The notes: a model not told the origin generated them from the letters alone. 64,000 bases of DNA from Bernardetia sp. (GCA_020630575.1 JAHDBD010000007.1:1-64000); one strand, 5' to 3'; counted from the stretch's first letter, positions 17,801-26,117 are shown. Program-made: numbers and translations.

Positions 17801-19591
17801 ATAACAGATATTGCAGGTTGTACGAGTACCATAGTAAAGCAAGTACAGGCTGTCCGAAAGTCGCCTGACCCTATTGTCTTTACTAATTCACAACAATCTT
17901 GTGATAATACACCCATCGAAATACGTCCTTCTGCAACTGGAACTAATTTCAAGTTTTATGATTCTGAAAATAGACTTTTAGCAAGAGGAAGAAGTTATAT
18001 TGTTCCTCCAAAATCTATTGATAGCTTGTATATCACTAATGTAGATTCTGCATTGGAAAGTAATAAAGTTTTAGTGAAAATTCAGTGGGTAAAATTAGAC
18101 GCAGATTTTATAGCAAATCCTAGACAAGATACACTTCTATATGATAATGTATTGTTTCAGAGTACCTCTACAAGTGACTTTTTTATCCAAAATATAACTT
18201 GGGATTTTGGGGATGGTTCGCTTAACAAAACGGGAACAATTGTAAGTCATATGTATGCTGCACAAGGAAGTTATACTGTTAAAATGACAATTAGGAATCA
18301 GTTTGGTTGTACTAAGGTTGTAGAGAAGATATTCCATGTTGGAAAAAAATCTCTAACTCCTTCTATTGCTTCTACTATAAAGGTATGTAGAGGAAATAGC
18401 CTCACAATAAGACCAAATGGAGGGACAATATTCAACTTTTATTCTAATTTAGACTCTTTGCCTATTTCACAAGGACGAGAGATTTCATTTGCTCCAAATG
18501 CTATTCTTCCACCTATCTTATATGTTACAGGAGCTGATTCTTTGATTGAGAGTGATCCCATACAAACCTATTTGCAAGTAGTTAATATTGCACCAAGTTT
18601 TGATTTTTTAAGAGAACTTTATCTAAATGAAAATACAGATGTTAGATTTACAGATAATACTGCAACTGCTGTATCTTGGTTATGGGAGTTTGGAGATGGA
18701 ACAACTTCAACAGAACGAAATCCAATACATACATATCATGCACAAGGTGATTATATGGTCAAATTAACTGTTAAAACAGCAGCAGGATGTCAAGGAACAG
18801 CTTCCAAAAGTTTGCTCGTCTTTAGACGTTCTCCTCAACCAATTGTGAATGATTTATTTGTATGTAGGTTTGATTCAACTACTATTGTACCACAAGGAGG
18901 TACTTTATTTAACTTTTATGACTTGCCTACAAGCTCTCGCCCTGTACACACAGGAAGAATATATAATGTCGGTTTCATAAGCCAACCAAAAGATATTTGG
19001 GTTACCAATTTGGACTCTGCCTTAGAAAGTGTTCCTGTAAAAGTACACATCGACTTTAGTCGCCCTTCTTCTGATTTTGAAATGAGCGTAACTGATACAC
19101 TTAATCTTTTTGAAAAAGATACTTTATTTTTAAAAGATAAAAGTAATAGTTCGGTGTGGTGGTATTGGAATTTTGGAAATGGAGAAATTGCTATGACTCA
19201 AAATACCCAAACTATTTATAAACAGCAAGGAGAGTATCAAGTCATTTTGATTACTAGAGATACCTTAGGTTGTATAGATTCATTAAGTCGTAATTTAGTT
19301 GTAGTAGACAAACCTGTAATTACTGGAGGAGGTTCTAAAACTAATTATCAAGTGTTGGTGTATCCTAACCCTGCTTCTGACTATCTCAATGCGTATATAG
19401 AATTACAAACAAGTGATGAGGTAATGATTCGTATTTATAATAGTTTGGGACAAGAACTGATTACAAGCCAAAAAGAACAGATTACAAAGAAACGTTTTGT
19501 TTTTGATGTTCGAACACTTACAAAAGGTGTCTATTATGTTCAAATAGTTATGTCAGACAAAGTAGTAAATAAAAAAGTCGTATTAGAATAG
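14816..19591 (+). CDS. Secreted subtilisin-like (S8) protease with four Ig-like/PKD units and a type IX sorting domain
   Basis: 1591 residues. After an N-terminal hydrophobic export signal (about 12-33) and a propeptide-like region comes the S8 domain with its catalytic residues: D180 (GIVDTGV), H236 (GHGTGVAG), N328 (AAAGNTA, oxyanion hole) and S390 (GSSYASPF). A long beta-rich middle follows. Then four tandem units occur, each an Ig-like module of about 75 residues with a conserved Cys and a FxFYD-type core, plus a PKD domain (WDFGNG, WDFGDG, WEFGDG, WNFGNG) at about 935-1015, 1095-1171, 1261-1338 and 1418-1498. The last 80 residues (VYPNPASDYLN, SLGQEL, KGVYYVQI) are a type A C-terminal sorting domain, so the enzyme is exported by the type IX system and attached to the surface or released. 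Confidence 0.93.
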   Translation: MRINLPQVRNTIFLLFTTIICIVFFLLPIISIAQYLPDNFDSIKPLGNKLMIKIKPNSSNKLQQVNSQFKTQKLERRFKVPIQNSKNPSIKAIQSNAIRLQDWYEVEISSSSSLQEAIDYYQNQDFVEYAEPIYPNYILAPPYIPNDPSMAAQWQLDVSQLYAAWGLHKGDSNTVIGIVDTGVHYIHQDLKNQIKVNYAEKYGQAGIDDDNNGFVDDSLGYSFGFMSPASHDFQGHGTGVAGMAAATTDDGLGIAGTSFNCRILPIAVLSPSYQIVNMYDGILYAAENGCKVINVSIGRPNLGFQWEQDVIDYVTLVKDALIVAAAGNTAQELDFYPSSYNHVLSVAHSDAGDNKFSGATFSNYVDVMAPGARVLTTTANGSYSYAWGSSYASPFVAGIAALVRSAFPHLSADQAGELVRVTSDNKYHLPANVPYFEKLGKGRVNAFRALNEQSSAKSIRMNNTSYFGRNGQTAFSGDTITLEADFINYLNPITENGKVIISTSSPYIEILDSVFNTDVMATMQQKNNAAVPFRFVVSQNAPLDLNVKFRLGFSDTNYSDYQYFSIPVNAPYLAIPFNTINFTLTGNGRAGFYDIYNSLGKGITSNNSQTLQEGGLIIGKSSTNVSDNVLTNIGGVVKDDDFKMIDIPRITEKTPFFTKATSKFADTLGTLIPPVGVSVKHTVRGRTNTPHHQYIILEYEFTNVSGAVMDSMNVGLYYDWNLGDYTRNFADWDTNRQFGYVFGTGTSGYAGIKAISSNKTYFALDFQNVGGNNINVNDGFTSTEKYQSISTGVARKRAGFTTSGGGDVAHIVGTVLENFGINETRKVTFVVMLAPTLAALRNAHDAAVLATNTLSSISPTPVVNNTLCENTSYTITPQGGTNFRLYDIANTQIPIQSGTSFTLTPADLGRTFYVTNTDSVLEGDYTLLRFSARTAVANFSSPSQVNLDEINAINFTDASQNAVSWTWDFGNGLTSNSQNPSTTYSRQGAYSVSLTITDIAGCTSTIVKQVQAVRKSPDPIVFTNSQQSCDNTPIEIRPSATGTNFKFYDSENRLLARGRSYIVPPKSIDSLYITNVDSALESNKVLVKIQWVKLDADFIANPRQDTLLYDNVLFQSTSTSDFFIQNITWDFGDGSLNKTGTIVSHMYAAQGSYTVKMTIRNQFGCTKVVEKIFHVGKKSLTPSIASTIKVCRGNSLTIRPNGGTIFNFYSNLDSLPISQGREISFAPNAILPPILYVTGADSLIESDPIQTYLQVVNIAPSFDFLRELYLNENTDVRFTDNTATAVSWLWEFGDGTTSTERNPIHTYHAQGDYMVKLTVKTAAGCQGTASKSLLVFRRSPQPIVNDLFVCRFDSTTIVPQGGTLFNFYDLPTSSRPVHTGRIYNVGFISQPKDIWVTNLDSALESVPVKVHIDFSRPSSDFEMSVTDTLNLFEKDTLFLKDKSNSSVWWYWNFGNGEIAMTQNTQTIYKQQGEYQVILITRDTLGCIDSLSRNLVVVDKPVITGGGSKTNYQVLVYPNPASDYLNAYIELQTSDEVMIRIYNSLGQELITSQKEQITKKRFVFDVRTLTKGVYYVQIVMSDKVVNKKVVLE

Positions 19592-19645
19592 ATTGATTAT
19601 AATTAGAACTATATAAGTAATTGAGCAGAATTATATATAACAAAA

Positions 19646-19723
19646 CCCACGATTTTAATCGTGGGAAAAGAGAATCTGAAAGGTGGAAAATACACTCTAA
19701 TCTATCCCATAACTAAAGTTATG
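19646..19723. repeat. Two REP-like hairpins downstream of the subtilase gene
   Basis: CCCACGATT-TT-AATCGTGGG (19646-19665, perfect) and CATAACT-AA-AGTTATG (19708-19723, perfect, preceded by CC). Both begin CCCA and end with a G-rich arm, as in paired REP elements. Neither has a T-run, so termination is not their obvious function. Confidence 0.5.
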
Positions 19724-19733
19724 CGTTTCATAA

Positions 19734-19766
19734 AAAAACTCATATTTTTAATAATATGAGTTTTTG
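19734..19766. terminator. Bidirectional terminator
   Basis: AAAAACTCATAT (19734-19745) pairs with ATATGAGTTTTT (19754-19765). T-runs on both strands let it serve the subtilase gene and the convergent gene at 19782-20168. Confidence 0.85.
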
Positions 19767-19781
19767 TTTTTATGATTTTTA

Positions 19782-20168
19782 CTAATTTACAGCTAAATTT
19801 AGAATAGCAGAATAAAAAAGAAGTTGATGTATTTTCCATGTATCCATTGCTCCTCCAAATCTTTTTTCCCAGTCTTCATCTTGATAATTCATTAATTCTT
19901 CTTTCTCTTCATCTGAAAGAGCCTTTACAGATATATCTTCATAAAACTTCATTTGAAATGGATTCCATGTTTCAGCTTCTGAGCCAAAAAATTGATTCCA
20001 TTCCTGAATAGGTTTTGAGTTCCATTCTTGAATTTGCTCTTTAGAGAGTAATTCGATATTTGGTTTTTCTGGGTCAAGACTCTGAGCAGCAACAGGTGTA
20101 ACAGATACACAACTCCAAAAACATAAAAAAAGACTTGTAAACAGTAGTATAAATAAATTTCTTTTCAA
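19782..20168 (-). CDS. Small exported protein of unknown function with internal duplication
   Basis: 128 residues; not recognised. An N-terminal signal (MKRNLFILLFTSLFLCFWSC) ends near a Cys that could be a weak lipobox, or the cut may follow VAAQ. The mature part contains a duplicated motif of about 28 residues: W-x3-FG-x2-x-TW-x3-Q-x2-FY-x2-I occurs at EWNQFFGSEAETWNPFQMKF and again at DWEKRFGGAMDTWKIHQLLF. The conserved Trp, Phe-Gly, Trp, Gln and Phe-Tyr suggest a small helical repeat fold. It is transcribed alone, convergent with the protease gene. Confidence 0.75.
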   Translation of the reverse strand: MKRNLFILLFTSLFLCFWSCVSVTPVAAQSLDPEKPNIELLSKEQIQEWNSKPIQEWNQFFGSEAETWNPFQMKFYEDISVKALSDEEKEELMNYQDEDWEKRFGGAMDTWKIHQLLFYSAILNLAVN

Positions 20169-20359
20169 AATAGTAGTGGATTAGAAATGATAGGATATTC
20201 TTTTTATAAAATGGTAGAAACAAACATAACATAATCAATAGTATTGAATAACTGCTTCCTCTTAGCTTAAATTTATTTTAGACAGCATGATTGAATAAAA
20301 TAAGTTCCATTTTTTATAAAAAACTAACATATTTCAAGCCAAATGCTCTGTTTATAAGT

Positions 20360-20418
20360 AAAATAGCAATTCTATAAAGTCAATTGATTGTAATAAAATC
20401 GATAAGAATTGCTATTTT
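20360..20418. terminator. Terminator between convergent regions, serving the exonuclease gene
   Basis: AAAATAGCAATTCT (20360-20373) and AGAATTGCTATTTT (20405-20418) form a perfect 14-bp stem with a 31-nt loop. On the minus strand it lies at the end of the exonuclease gene and carries a T-run. Confidence 0.65.
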
Positions 20419-20937
20419 TTAAAACTTAATTTTTAATCCATACTCTTTTTTGATTTTTAGTAGGGCTTCAGCATTACCTTTGGCATCGTCAAGTGCATTG
20501 TGTGTATGTTTAGTTTCTCGCAAATGCTTAAAGTTTTTGAAAGTATCTTTTACAATACCTTTGTAGAGACTACCTAAATTTTGTGAACTAAAACCAAAAG
20601 GATTTTCTCCTAAAAAGTGATGGAAATACCAACAGACAAACATCCAATCAAAGCCATTATTATCACTAATAAAAATTGGGCGATCTTGGCAAACCTCTTT
20701 TATCCAATCTGCAAAGTCTTGCATCACTATTTTAGGATGTTCGAAAGTGAAAGTTTCTTCTCTGCTAAAACCCGAAATCTCTAAGGATTTTGAATTATAA
20801 TTTTCTGAAATAGGTTGCAAACATCGATAAAAAGTCTTTTCCAACGAATCATCTACTACTATTGCACCTAATGAAATCATGGAGTAATCTGAAGGAATTG
20901 CACCATCAGCTTCAATATCTACCATAATATAAGTCAT
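20419..20937 (-). CDS. 3'-5' exonuclease, RNase T/DnaQ-like DEDDh family
   Basis: 172 residues. The exonuclease acidic motifs are present: D7-x-E9 in MVDIEADGAIP, Asp in SDNNGFDWMF, and the H-x4-D motif in HNALDDAKGNAEAL, which makes it a DEDDh enzyme. It probably trims the 3' ends of RNA or single-stranded DNA in the cytoplasm; the substrate cannot be deduced. Length equals a stand-alone exonuclease domain. The gene is single, with its promoter side facing a 385-nt repeat-bearing region. Confidence 0.85.
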   Translation of the reverse strand: MTYIMVDIEADGAIPSDYSMISLGAIVVDDSLEKTFYRCLQPISENYNSKSLEISGFSREETFTFEHPKIVMQDFADWIKEVCQDRPIFISDNNGFDWMFVCWYFHHFLGENPFGFSSQNLGSLYKGIVKDTFKNFKHLRETKHTHNALDDAKGNAEALLKIKKEYGLKIKF

Positions 20938-21030
20938 AATTTTATCTTTTAAAAATTTATAATCTATTTTTAGTAAGTTATATTTTTTGTTGGTTTTTTA
21001 GCACCACATCACTTTTTTTTAAGTGCTTTT

Positions 21031-21162
21031 GAGTTGCAGAGCCACATTACATTTGTAGAGTTTTGAGGTATTGCTAATTTTAAAGTTGTAGAGCAACGTA
21101 ATATAATTTATAATATTCATACAAAAAAAATATCAATATTTTGTTGCTCTGCAACTTGAATG
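21031..21162. repeat. Cluster of three GTTGYAGAGCMAC palindromic units
   Basis: The 385-nt gap 20938-21322 has no gene. It holds AGTTGCAGAGCCACATTACA (from 21032), AAGTTGTAGAGCAACGTAAT (from 21083) and, inverted, GTTGCTCTGCAACTT (21143-21157) followed by GAATGTC. Each has the small palindrome GTTGC-AGA-GCAAC, followed by an AT-rich tail, so they are copies of one unit with the third reversed. Confidence 0.6.
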
Positions 21163-21322
21163 TCAAATCAAAAAAAGTAGGGTATAGTATATTAATTCTA
21201 TTCTCAAACAACTTGATAAATAATTTTAGGAATTTCAAAACAAAATGACTTACTTCAAAATTAACTGTTTATCAAAAACTTAGTTATTTTAGTTATTAAT
21301 TTTTACACAAACTCTAATTTTT

Positions 21323-22327
21323 ATGCTTGCTCTACGCCTTCTTGAAAAAGATAATTCGCACACAGATAGAATCCAACTTCAAGACATCAAAACACCTGAA
21401 CCAAAAGAAAATGAAGTGCTTATTCAAATGCAAACGGCAGCTCTAAACAGGCGAGACCAATGGATAAGAGAAGGGCTTTATCCAGGTATCCGTCCTGCTA
21501 CATTGGGGTCTGATGGTTGTGGAATTGTAGCCAAAGCAGGTGCAAATGCAAAAAAATGGGAATCAAAAACAGTCATTGTCAATCCAAATAACAACTGGGG
21601 AGATGATGAAAGACATCAATCAGCCGATTATCATATTTTGGGAATGCCAACAGACGGAACATTTGCCGAATTTTTGTGTGTCAATCAAGATAGATTAGTC
21701 GAAAAACCAAAATCACTTTCTTTAGAAGAAGCTGCTGCCTTGCCACTTGCAGGACTGACAGCTTTTCGTTCTGCTTTCTATCATGGAGGAATCCAAAAAG
21801 GAAGTAAAGTTTTGATTTCAGGTGCTGGTGGTGGAGTGGCTCAATTCGCTTTTCAGTTTGCAGTTGCAGCAGGAGCAAAAGTTTTTGTAACCTCTGGAGA
21901 TGACGAAAAACTAGAAACCTTAGAAGAAATGGGTGCAGCAGGAACAGTAAATTATAAAGACCCAGATTGGAACAAACAATTAAAAGAAATGGCAGGAAGT
22001 TTTGATTGTGCTATTGATAGTGCAGGAGGAGAAACGTTTGCAGAAATTATCAAACTTTTAGGACGTTCAGGAAGGATTGTTTTTTATGGTGCTACGTTAG
22101 GCTTGCCTCAAAAAATTGATTTGTATAGAATGTTTTTTAATCAAATCCGAATTCAAGGCTCAACTATGGGAAGTGATAAAGAATTTGTAGAAATGGTAAA
22201 CTTTGTAGAAAAACACAAAATAAAACCTATTATTGGCTCAGTTACACCTTTTTCTGATATAATTTCAGCGTTTGATACAATGAAAGACGGAGAAGGATTT
22301 GGGAAATTAGTAGTTTCGATGAAATGA
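21323..22327 (+). CDS. Zinc-free MDR-family oxidoreductase (quinone-reductase-like)
   Basis: 334 residues of the medium-chain dehydrogenase/reductase superfamily. The N-terminal GroES-like domain has LGSDGCGIVAKAG, and the nucleotide-binding domain has SGAGGGVAQFAFQFAVAAGA (a glycine-rich turn of the A/GxxGxxG kind). The Cys/His ligands of zinc alcohol dehydrogenases are missing from the catalytic domain, which points to an NAD(P)H-dependent quinone or enone reductase. The substrate is unknown. The gene stands alone, followed by a REP pair and a terminator. Confidence 0.85.
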   Translation: MLALRLLEKDNSHTDRIQLQDIKTPEPKENEVLIQMQTAALNRRDQWIREGLYPGIRPATLGSDGCGIVAKAGANAKKWESKTVIVNPNNNWGDDERHQSADYHILGMPTDGTFAEFLCVNQDRLVEKPKSLSLEEAAALPLAGLTAFRSAFYHGGIQKGSKVLISGAGGGVAQFAFQFAVAAGAKVFVTSGDDEKLETLEEMGAAGTVNYKDPDWNKQLKEMAGSFDCAIDSAGGETFAEIIKLLGRSGRIVFYGATLGLPQKIDLYRMFFNQIRIQGSTMGSDKEFVEMVNFVEKHKIKPIIGSVTPFSDIISAFDTMKDGEGFGKLVVSMK

Positions 22328-22364
22328 TTTTTTTATTGATAAAAATAGCTATCATGTTTACTTT

Positions 22365-22449
22365 CTAGCGCAAGGTTTCCATCTTGTGCCTACTATTTTG
22401 TAAGCATATGCTGACGAAAGAATAAGTACAAGATAGAATCTTGCACTAG
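22365..22449. repeat. BIME-like inverted pair of CTAGYGCAAG...CTTGTRC palindromes
   Basis: The left unit CTAGCGCAAGGTTTCCATCT (starts 22365, ends TGTGCC) and the right unit (22425-22449, reading CTAGTGCAAGATTCTATCTT on the minus strand) match at about 20 of 25 positions. Each unit is itself an imperfect hairpin (GCGCAAG/CTTGTGC). The 33 nt between them hold nothing obvious. Confidence 0.6.
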
Positions 22450-22450
22450 A

Positions 22451-22491
22451 AACTTCTCATTCCAACCACAAAAAGGAGTGAGAAGTTTTTT
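22451..22491 (+). terminator. Intrinsic terminator after the MDR gene
   Basis: AACTTCTCATTCC (22451-22463) pairs with GGAGTGAGAAGTT (22475-22487), one wobble, followed by TTTT. It lies about 120 nt after the gene, beyond the REP pair. Confidence 0.85.
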
Positions 22492-22670
22492 GCCTTAAAA
22501 TATCACAATAAATCTAGTTTTTCTTTAAAAAATGTAACCTAATTCAAGACACAACAACGTATTGAGGTAATTATTTGTGCCTTTAGTTTTTGTATCGTAA
22601 TTTGTAAACAAATAATTAATTCAAATTGTATCACAGATTTTCTAGTCTGTACAAAAATTAAAATAAATCT

Positions 22671-22699
22671 TTGCCGTTGTTGGTAAGAACCAATGACAT
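22671..22699 (+). repeat. Dispersed palindromic repeat, copy A
   Basis: TTGCCGTTGTTGGTAAGAAC, followed by CAATGACATAAT. It belongs to the family also found at 28194-28315, 51412-51441 and 52599-52627, and sits 15-45 nt before the tricorn-like gene. Nothing else is seen between 22492 and 22670 except AT-rich DNA. Confidence 0.55.
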
Positions 22700-22714
22700 A
22701 ATAATCTTTAAACT

Positions 22715-25700
22715 ATGTCCTTTTTACAAATTCAGAATTTTATAAACAAAACCAAAAAAATAAGTGTAGCCTTGGCGATTGCTTGTACTGGTTTTGTATC
22801 TTCCAGTGCTTTGGCACAACAAGCAGAAAAACCGTTTTTGCGTTATCCAGCTATTAGTCCAGACGGTCAAACAGTTGCTTTTTCATTTCAAGGCGACATT
22901 TGGTCTGTGCCTGTTTCGGGTGGAAATGCCACTCGTCTAACTATTCATGAAGCCTACGAATTTAACCCTCATTTTAGTCCTGATGGAAAGAGAATTGCTT
23001 TTCAAGGCGACCGTTATGGAAACGATGATGTTTTTGTAATGGAAACAGTGGGTTCGATGCCAATGCGACTTACTTACCGTTCTTCTGGTGATAATTTAGC
23101 TGGTTGGACAAACGATAATTCACTTTTATTTACTTCTCGTCGTGATTTTGCACAAGCAGAATGGGCACACGAAATTCAGAAAGTTTCTGCTACTGGAGGA
23201 ACACCAGAGCGTTATTTAGATGCGCTAGGTTATACCCCTTCTATGTCGCCAGATGGTCGTTTTGTGGCGTATGTAGATGGATATAATAAGCCTGAAAGAA
23301 AAAATTATCGTGGTGCTGCCAATCGTGATATCTATTTATACGATACCAAAACTAAAAAATATACACAGCTAACGACGTTTCAAGGCAATGATATGCACCC
23401 AGATTGGTCAGATAGTCGTACTTTATTTTTTGTAAGTGAAGCTGATGAAAGTTATAATTTGTATAAAATAAATTTGACAGATGAAGGAACAATAAACGGA
23501 ACTACTCAGCAACTTACTACTTTCAAAGATGACGGTGTTCGTCATTTTGATGTCAGCAAAGATGGAAAAACAGTTGTGTTAGAGCAAGGAACAGGTGTTT
23601 TTAAATTAGATGTTGATTCTAAAAAAATTGAACCATTAAATGTAAATGTAACTTATGATTATCGTTTTGACCCAATTGAGAGAAAAACATATAGTAATCG
23701 TGTGCAAGAGTATTCGGTTTCTCCAAATGGAAAATTAGTAACTTTTGCAGTTCGTGGCGAATTGTTTTTAATGGAAAATGATAAAGAAAATAAACGAACA
23801 GTCAGACTCACAAACAGTGCATTTCGTGATCAAGAGGGAGATTTTTTGAATGATTCTACGGTTTTATTTATTTCTGATAGAGAAGGACAGAAAGACATTT
23901 TTATGATAAACTCTGCCGATGCAAAGAAAAATGGCTTATTCGAAACTTTAAAATACAAAACTACTCGTTTGACAGAAACTCCTGCTCACGAAGATAATCT
24001 AACTATTTCTCCTGATGGAAAGAAAATTTCTTTTACTCGCTCTAATAAACTTATCATTGCTGATGTAAATTATGATGGGAAAAACTTAAAAATAAGTAAT
24101 GAAAAAACTATTTTAGAAGGGTGGAATTCAGCTAGTGGTTTACAATGGTCGCCTGATAGCAAGTGGATTGCATACAGCCAAGAAGATTTATATTTCAATG
24201 AAGAAGTATATATTGCAGCAGTAGATGGAAGCAAAAAACCTACAAATATTAGTTATCATCCTCGTATTGATAGCGAACCTTTTTGGAGTAAAGATGGAAG
24301 TAAATTAGGTTTTATTTCACAGCGTAACAATGGAGATGCTGATGTTTGGTTTGTTTGGTTGAATAAAAAAGACTGGCAAAAAACAAAAAGTGACTGGGAA
24401 GAGAAAGTAAATTATGACGACCCAGATAATCCAATGGCAAAAAAAGAAGAGAAAAAAGACGACGACAAAAAGGATAAAGACAAAGATAATGAGAAGAAAA
24501 AAGAAGTAGAACCTATCGAAATCGATTTTGATAGAATCCATGAACGTTTGGTTCAAGTAACTTCTATGAATGGGAACGAATCCGATTTAGTGATTTCTGA
24601 TGATGGAGAAACATTTTATTTTGTTACAAATCGTGGTGGTTGGTCTGCTTCTACTGATGACCAAGATTTATATTCTGTAAAATGGAATGGCGATGAGCGT
24701 AAACCAATTACACAAGGAGGAACAACGCCTTATGGTGTAAGTATGTCGCCTGATGGAAAAGAATTATTTTATGTCGCTCGTGGTGGTTCGCTTTTCAAAG
24801 TTCCTATTGCAAGTGGAAAAACTGAAGGATTGCCTTTTTCTGCTCGTATGGAAATTGATTACGAAAAAGAAAGAGAAGGAATCTTTAACGAAGTTTGGAG
24901 TTTGATAAATGAACGTTTCTACGACCCTAAATTTCATGGTGAAAACTGGCAAGAACTTGGTAAAAAATACCGTAATTGGACAGAAAAAGCATCCTCTGAA
25001 CGTGACTTTGAAGCTATGATGAATTTGATGTTAGGAGAGCTCAATGCAAGTCACATGGGTTACTATGCAGGAGATAGAGCCGAAACACAAAGAGAGCGTA
25101 CAGGTCTTCTAGGAACTGAAATCATCATGACAAACGAAGGCGCAAAGGTAATGCGTGTCATTCCAAATAGTCCTGCTGATAAAGAATTTAGCAAAATAAT
25201 GGTAGGTGATGTTATTACTTCGGTAGATGGACAAGAAGTCAAAATGACTGAAAATTTCTATAATCTTTTTGCTGATAAATCAGATATTCGCACTGTTTTG
25301 GGAGTTAAGAATACAAAAGGTAAAACTAGAGAAGTTGTTATTCGTCCAGTTTCTTCGCTAGGTGATCAACTTTATAACGAATGGGTTATGGAAAGACGTA
25401 AATTGGTAGATAAGTATTCTAATGGAAAACTCGGTTATATTCATATTGAAGGAATGAACTGGGAGAGTTTTGAGCGTTTTGAACGTGAACTAGCTGCAAG
25501 TGGAGAAGGAAAAGAAGGTTTAGTTATTGATGTTCGTTTTAATGGTGGTGGCTGGACAACTGACTATCTAATGGCAATCTTGACAACTAAACAACATGCT
25601 TATACTGTTCCTCGTGGTGCAACAGATGATTTAGAAAAAAATCAAAAGAGTTTTTCTGATTATTATCCGTATGGAGAGCGTCTGCCTTTTCCTGTTTGGA

Positions 25701-26053
25701 CAAAACCATCTATTGCTCTTTGTAATGCAAACAGCTACTCAAATGCTGAGATTTTTTCTCATGCTTACAAGACTTTAGGTTTGGGAACTCTTGTTGGTCA
25801 GCCTACTTTTGGAGCTGTTATTTCTACTGGTGGAGCTTCTTTGGTAGATGGTTCTTTTGTTCGTTTGCCATTTAGAGGTTGGTATGTAAAAGGCTCTGGA
25901 ATGAATATGGAAAATAATGGAGCGCAGCCTGATGTAGTTGTAGAAAATTCTCCAAATGCAAAAGCAAACAATGAAGACGAGCAATTACAAAAATCGGTAG
26001 AAATTTTATTGAAGCAAATTGCTGAAAAGAAAACAGGTACTGGAAAACCATAA
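22715..26053 (+). CDS. Tricorn-like S41 protease with PD40 propeller and PDZ domain
   Basis: 1112 residues. A signal peptide (to about 35, SSALAQQ) is followed by a PD40/TolB-like propeller (about 40-560), a highly charged Lys/Asp/Glu-rich linker (about 575-605), and a second propeller-like region to about 710. Then come the tricorn C1 helical domain, a PDZ domain (about 795-870, GDVITSVDGQEV) and the S41 core (about 903-1085). Expected tricorn active-site residues are visible: S779-H780 in GELNASHMGYY and the nucleophile S1009 in NSYSNAEIF. The lysine of CTP-type S41 proteases is replaced (TFGAV instead of TFGKG), as in tricorn enzymes. It probably degrades peptides in the periplasm. A wobble-containing terminator follows. 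Confidence 0.9.
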   Translation: MSFLQIQNFINKTKKISVALAIACTGFVSSSALAQQAEKPFLRYPAISPDGQTVAFSFQGDIWSVPVSGGNATRLTIHEAYEFNPHFSPDGKRIAFQGDRYGNDDVFVMETVGSMPMRLTYRSSGDNLAGWTNDNSLLFTSRRDFAQAEWAHEIQKVSATGGTPERYLDALGYTPSMSPDGRFVAYVDGYNKPERKNYRGAANRDIYLYDTKTKKYTQLTTFQGNDMHPDWSDSRTLFFVSEADESYNLYKINLTDEGTINGTTQQLTTFKDDGVRHFDVSKDGKTVVLEQGTGVFKLDVDSKKIEPLNVNVTYDYRFDPIERKTYSNRVQEYSVSPNGKLVTFAVRGELFLMENDKENKRTVRLTNSAFRDQEGDFLNDSTVLFISDREGQKDIFMINSADAKKNGLFETLKYKTTRLTETPAHEDNLTISPDGKKISFTRSNKLIIADVNYDGKNLKISNEKTILEGWNSASGLQWSPDSKWIAYSQEDLYFNEEVYIAAVDGSKKPTNISYHPRIDSEPFWSKDGSKLGFISQRNNGDADVWFVWLNKKDWQKTKSDWEEKVNYDDPDNPMAKKEEKKDDDKKDKDKDNEKKKEVEPIEIDFDRIHERLVQVTSMNGNESDLVISDDGETFYFVTNRGGWSASTDDQDLYSVKWNGDERKPITQGGTTPYGVSMSPDGKELFYVARGGSLFKVPIASGKTEGLPFSARMEIDYEKEREGIFNEVWSLINERFYDPKFHGENWQELGKKYRNWTEKASSERDFEAMMNLMLGELNASHMGYYAGDRAETQRERTGLLGTEIIMTNEGAKVMRVIPNSPADKEFSKIMVGDVITSVDGQEVKMTENFYNLFADKSDIRTVLGVKNTKGKTREVVIRPVSSLGDQLYNEWVMERRKLVDKYSNGKLGYIHIEGMNWESFERFERELAASGEGKEGLVIDVRFNGGGWTTDYLMAILTTKQHAYTVPRGATDDLEKNQKSFSDYYPYGERLPFPVWTKPSIALCNANSYSNAEIFSHAYKTLGLGTLVGQPTFGAVISTGGASLVDGSFVRLPFRGWYVKGSGMNMENNGAQPDVVVENSPNAKANNEDEQLQKSVEILLKQIAEKKTGTGKP

Positions 26054-26077
26054 ATAATTAAGATTTCTATTTTTACT

Positions 26078-26117
26078 AAAAAGACTTTGTATCATTTTTT
26101 GATGCAAAGTCTTTTTT
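26078..26117 (+). terminator. Intrinsic terminator after the tricorn-like gene
   Basis: AAAAAGACTTTGTATCA (26078-26094) pairs with TGATGCAAAGTCTTTTT (26100-26116), one wobble, with flanking T-run. The remaining 280 nt before the next gene are AT-rich without a recognised signal. Confidence 0.88.

Noticed and set aside
24317..24556. Phe-rich minus-strand frame opposite the tricorn linker
   Set aside because: It is the complement of the Lys/Asp/Glu-rich run, which automatically reads as Phe/Val/Ile; not a membrane protein gene.
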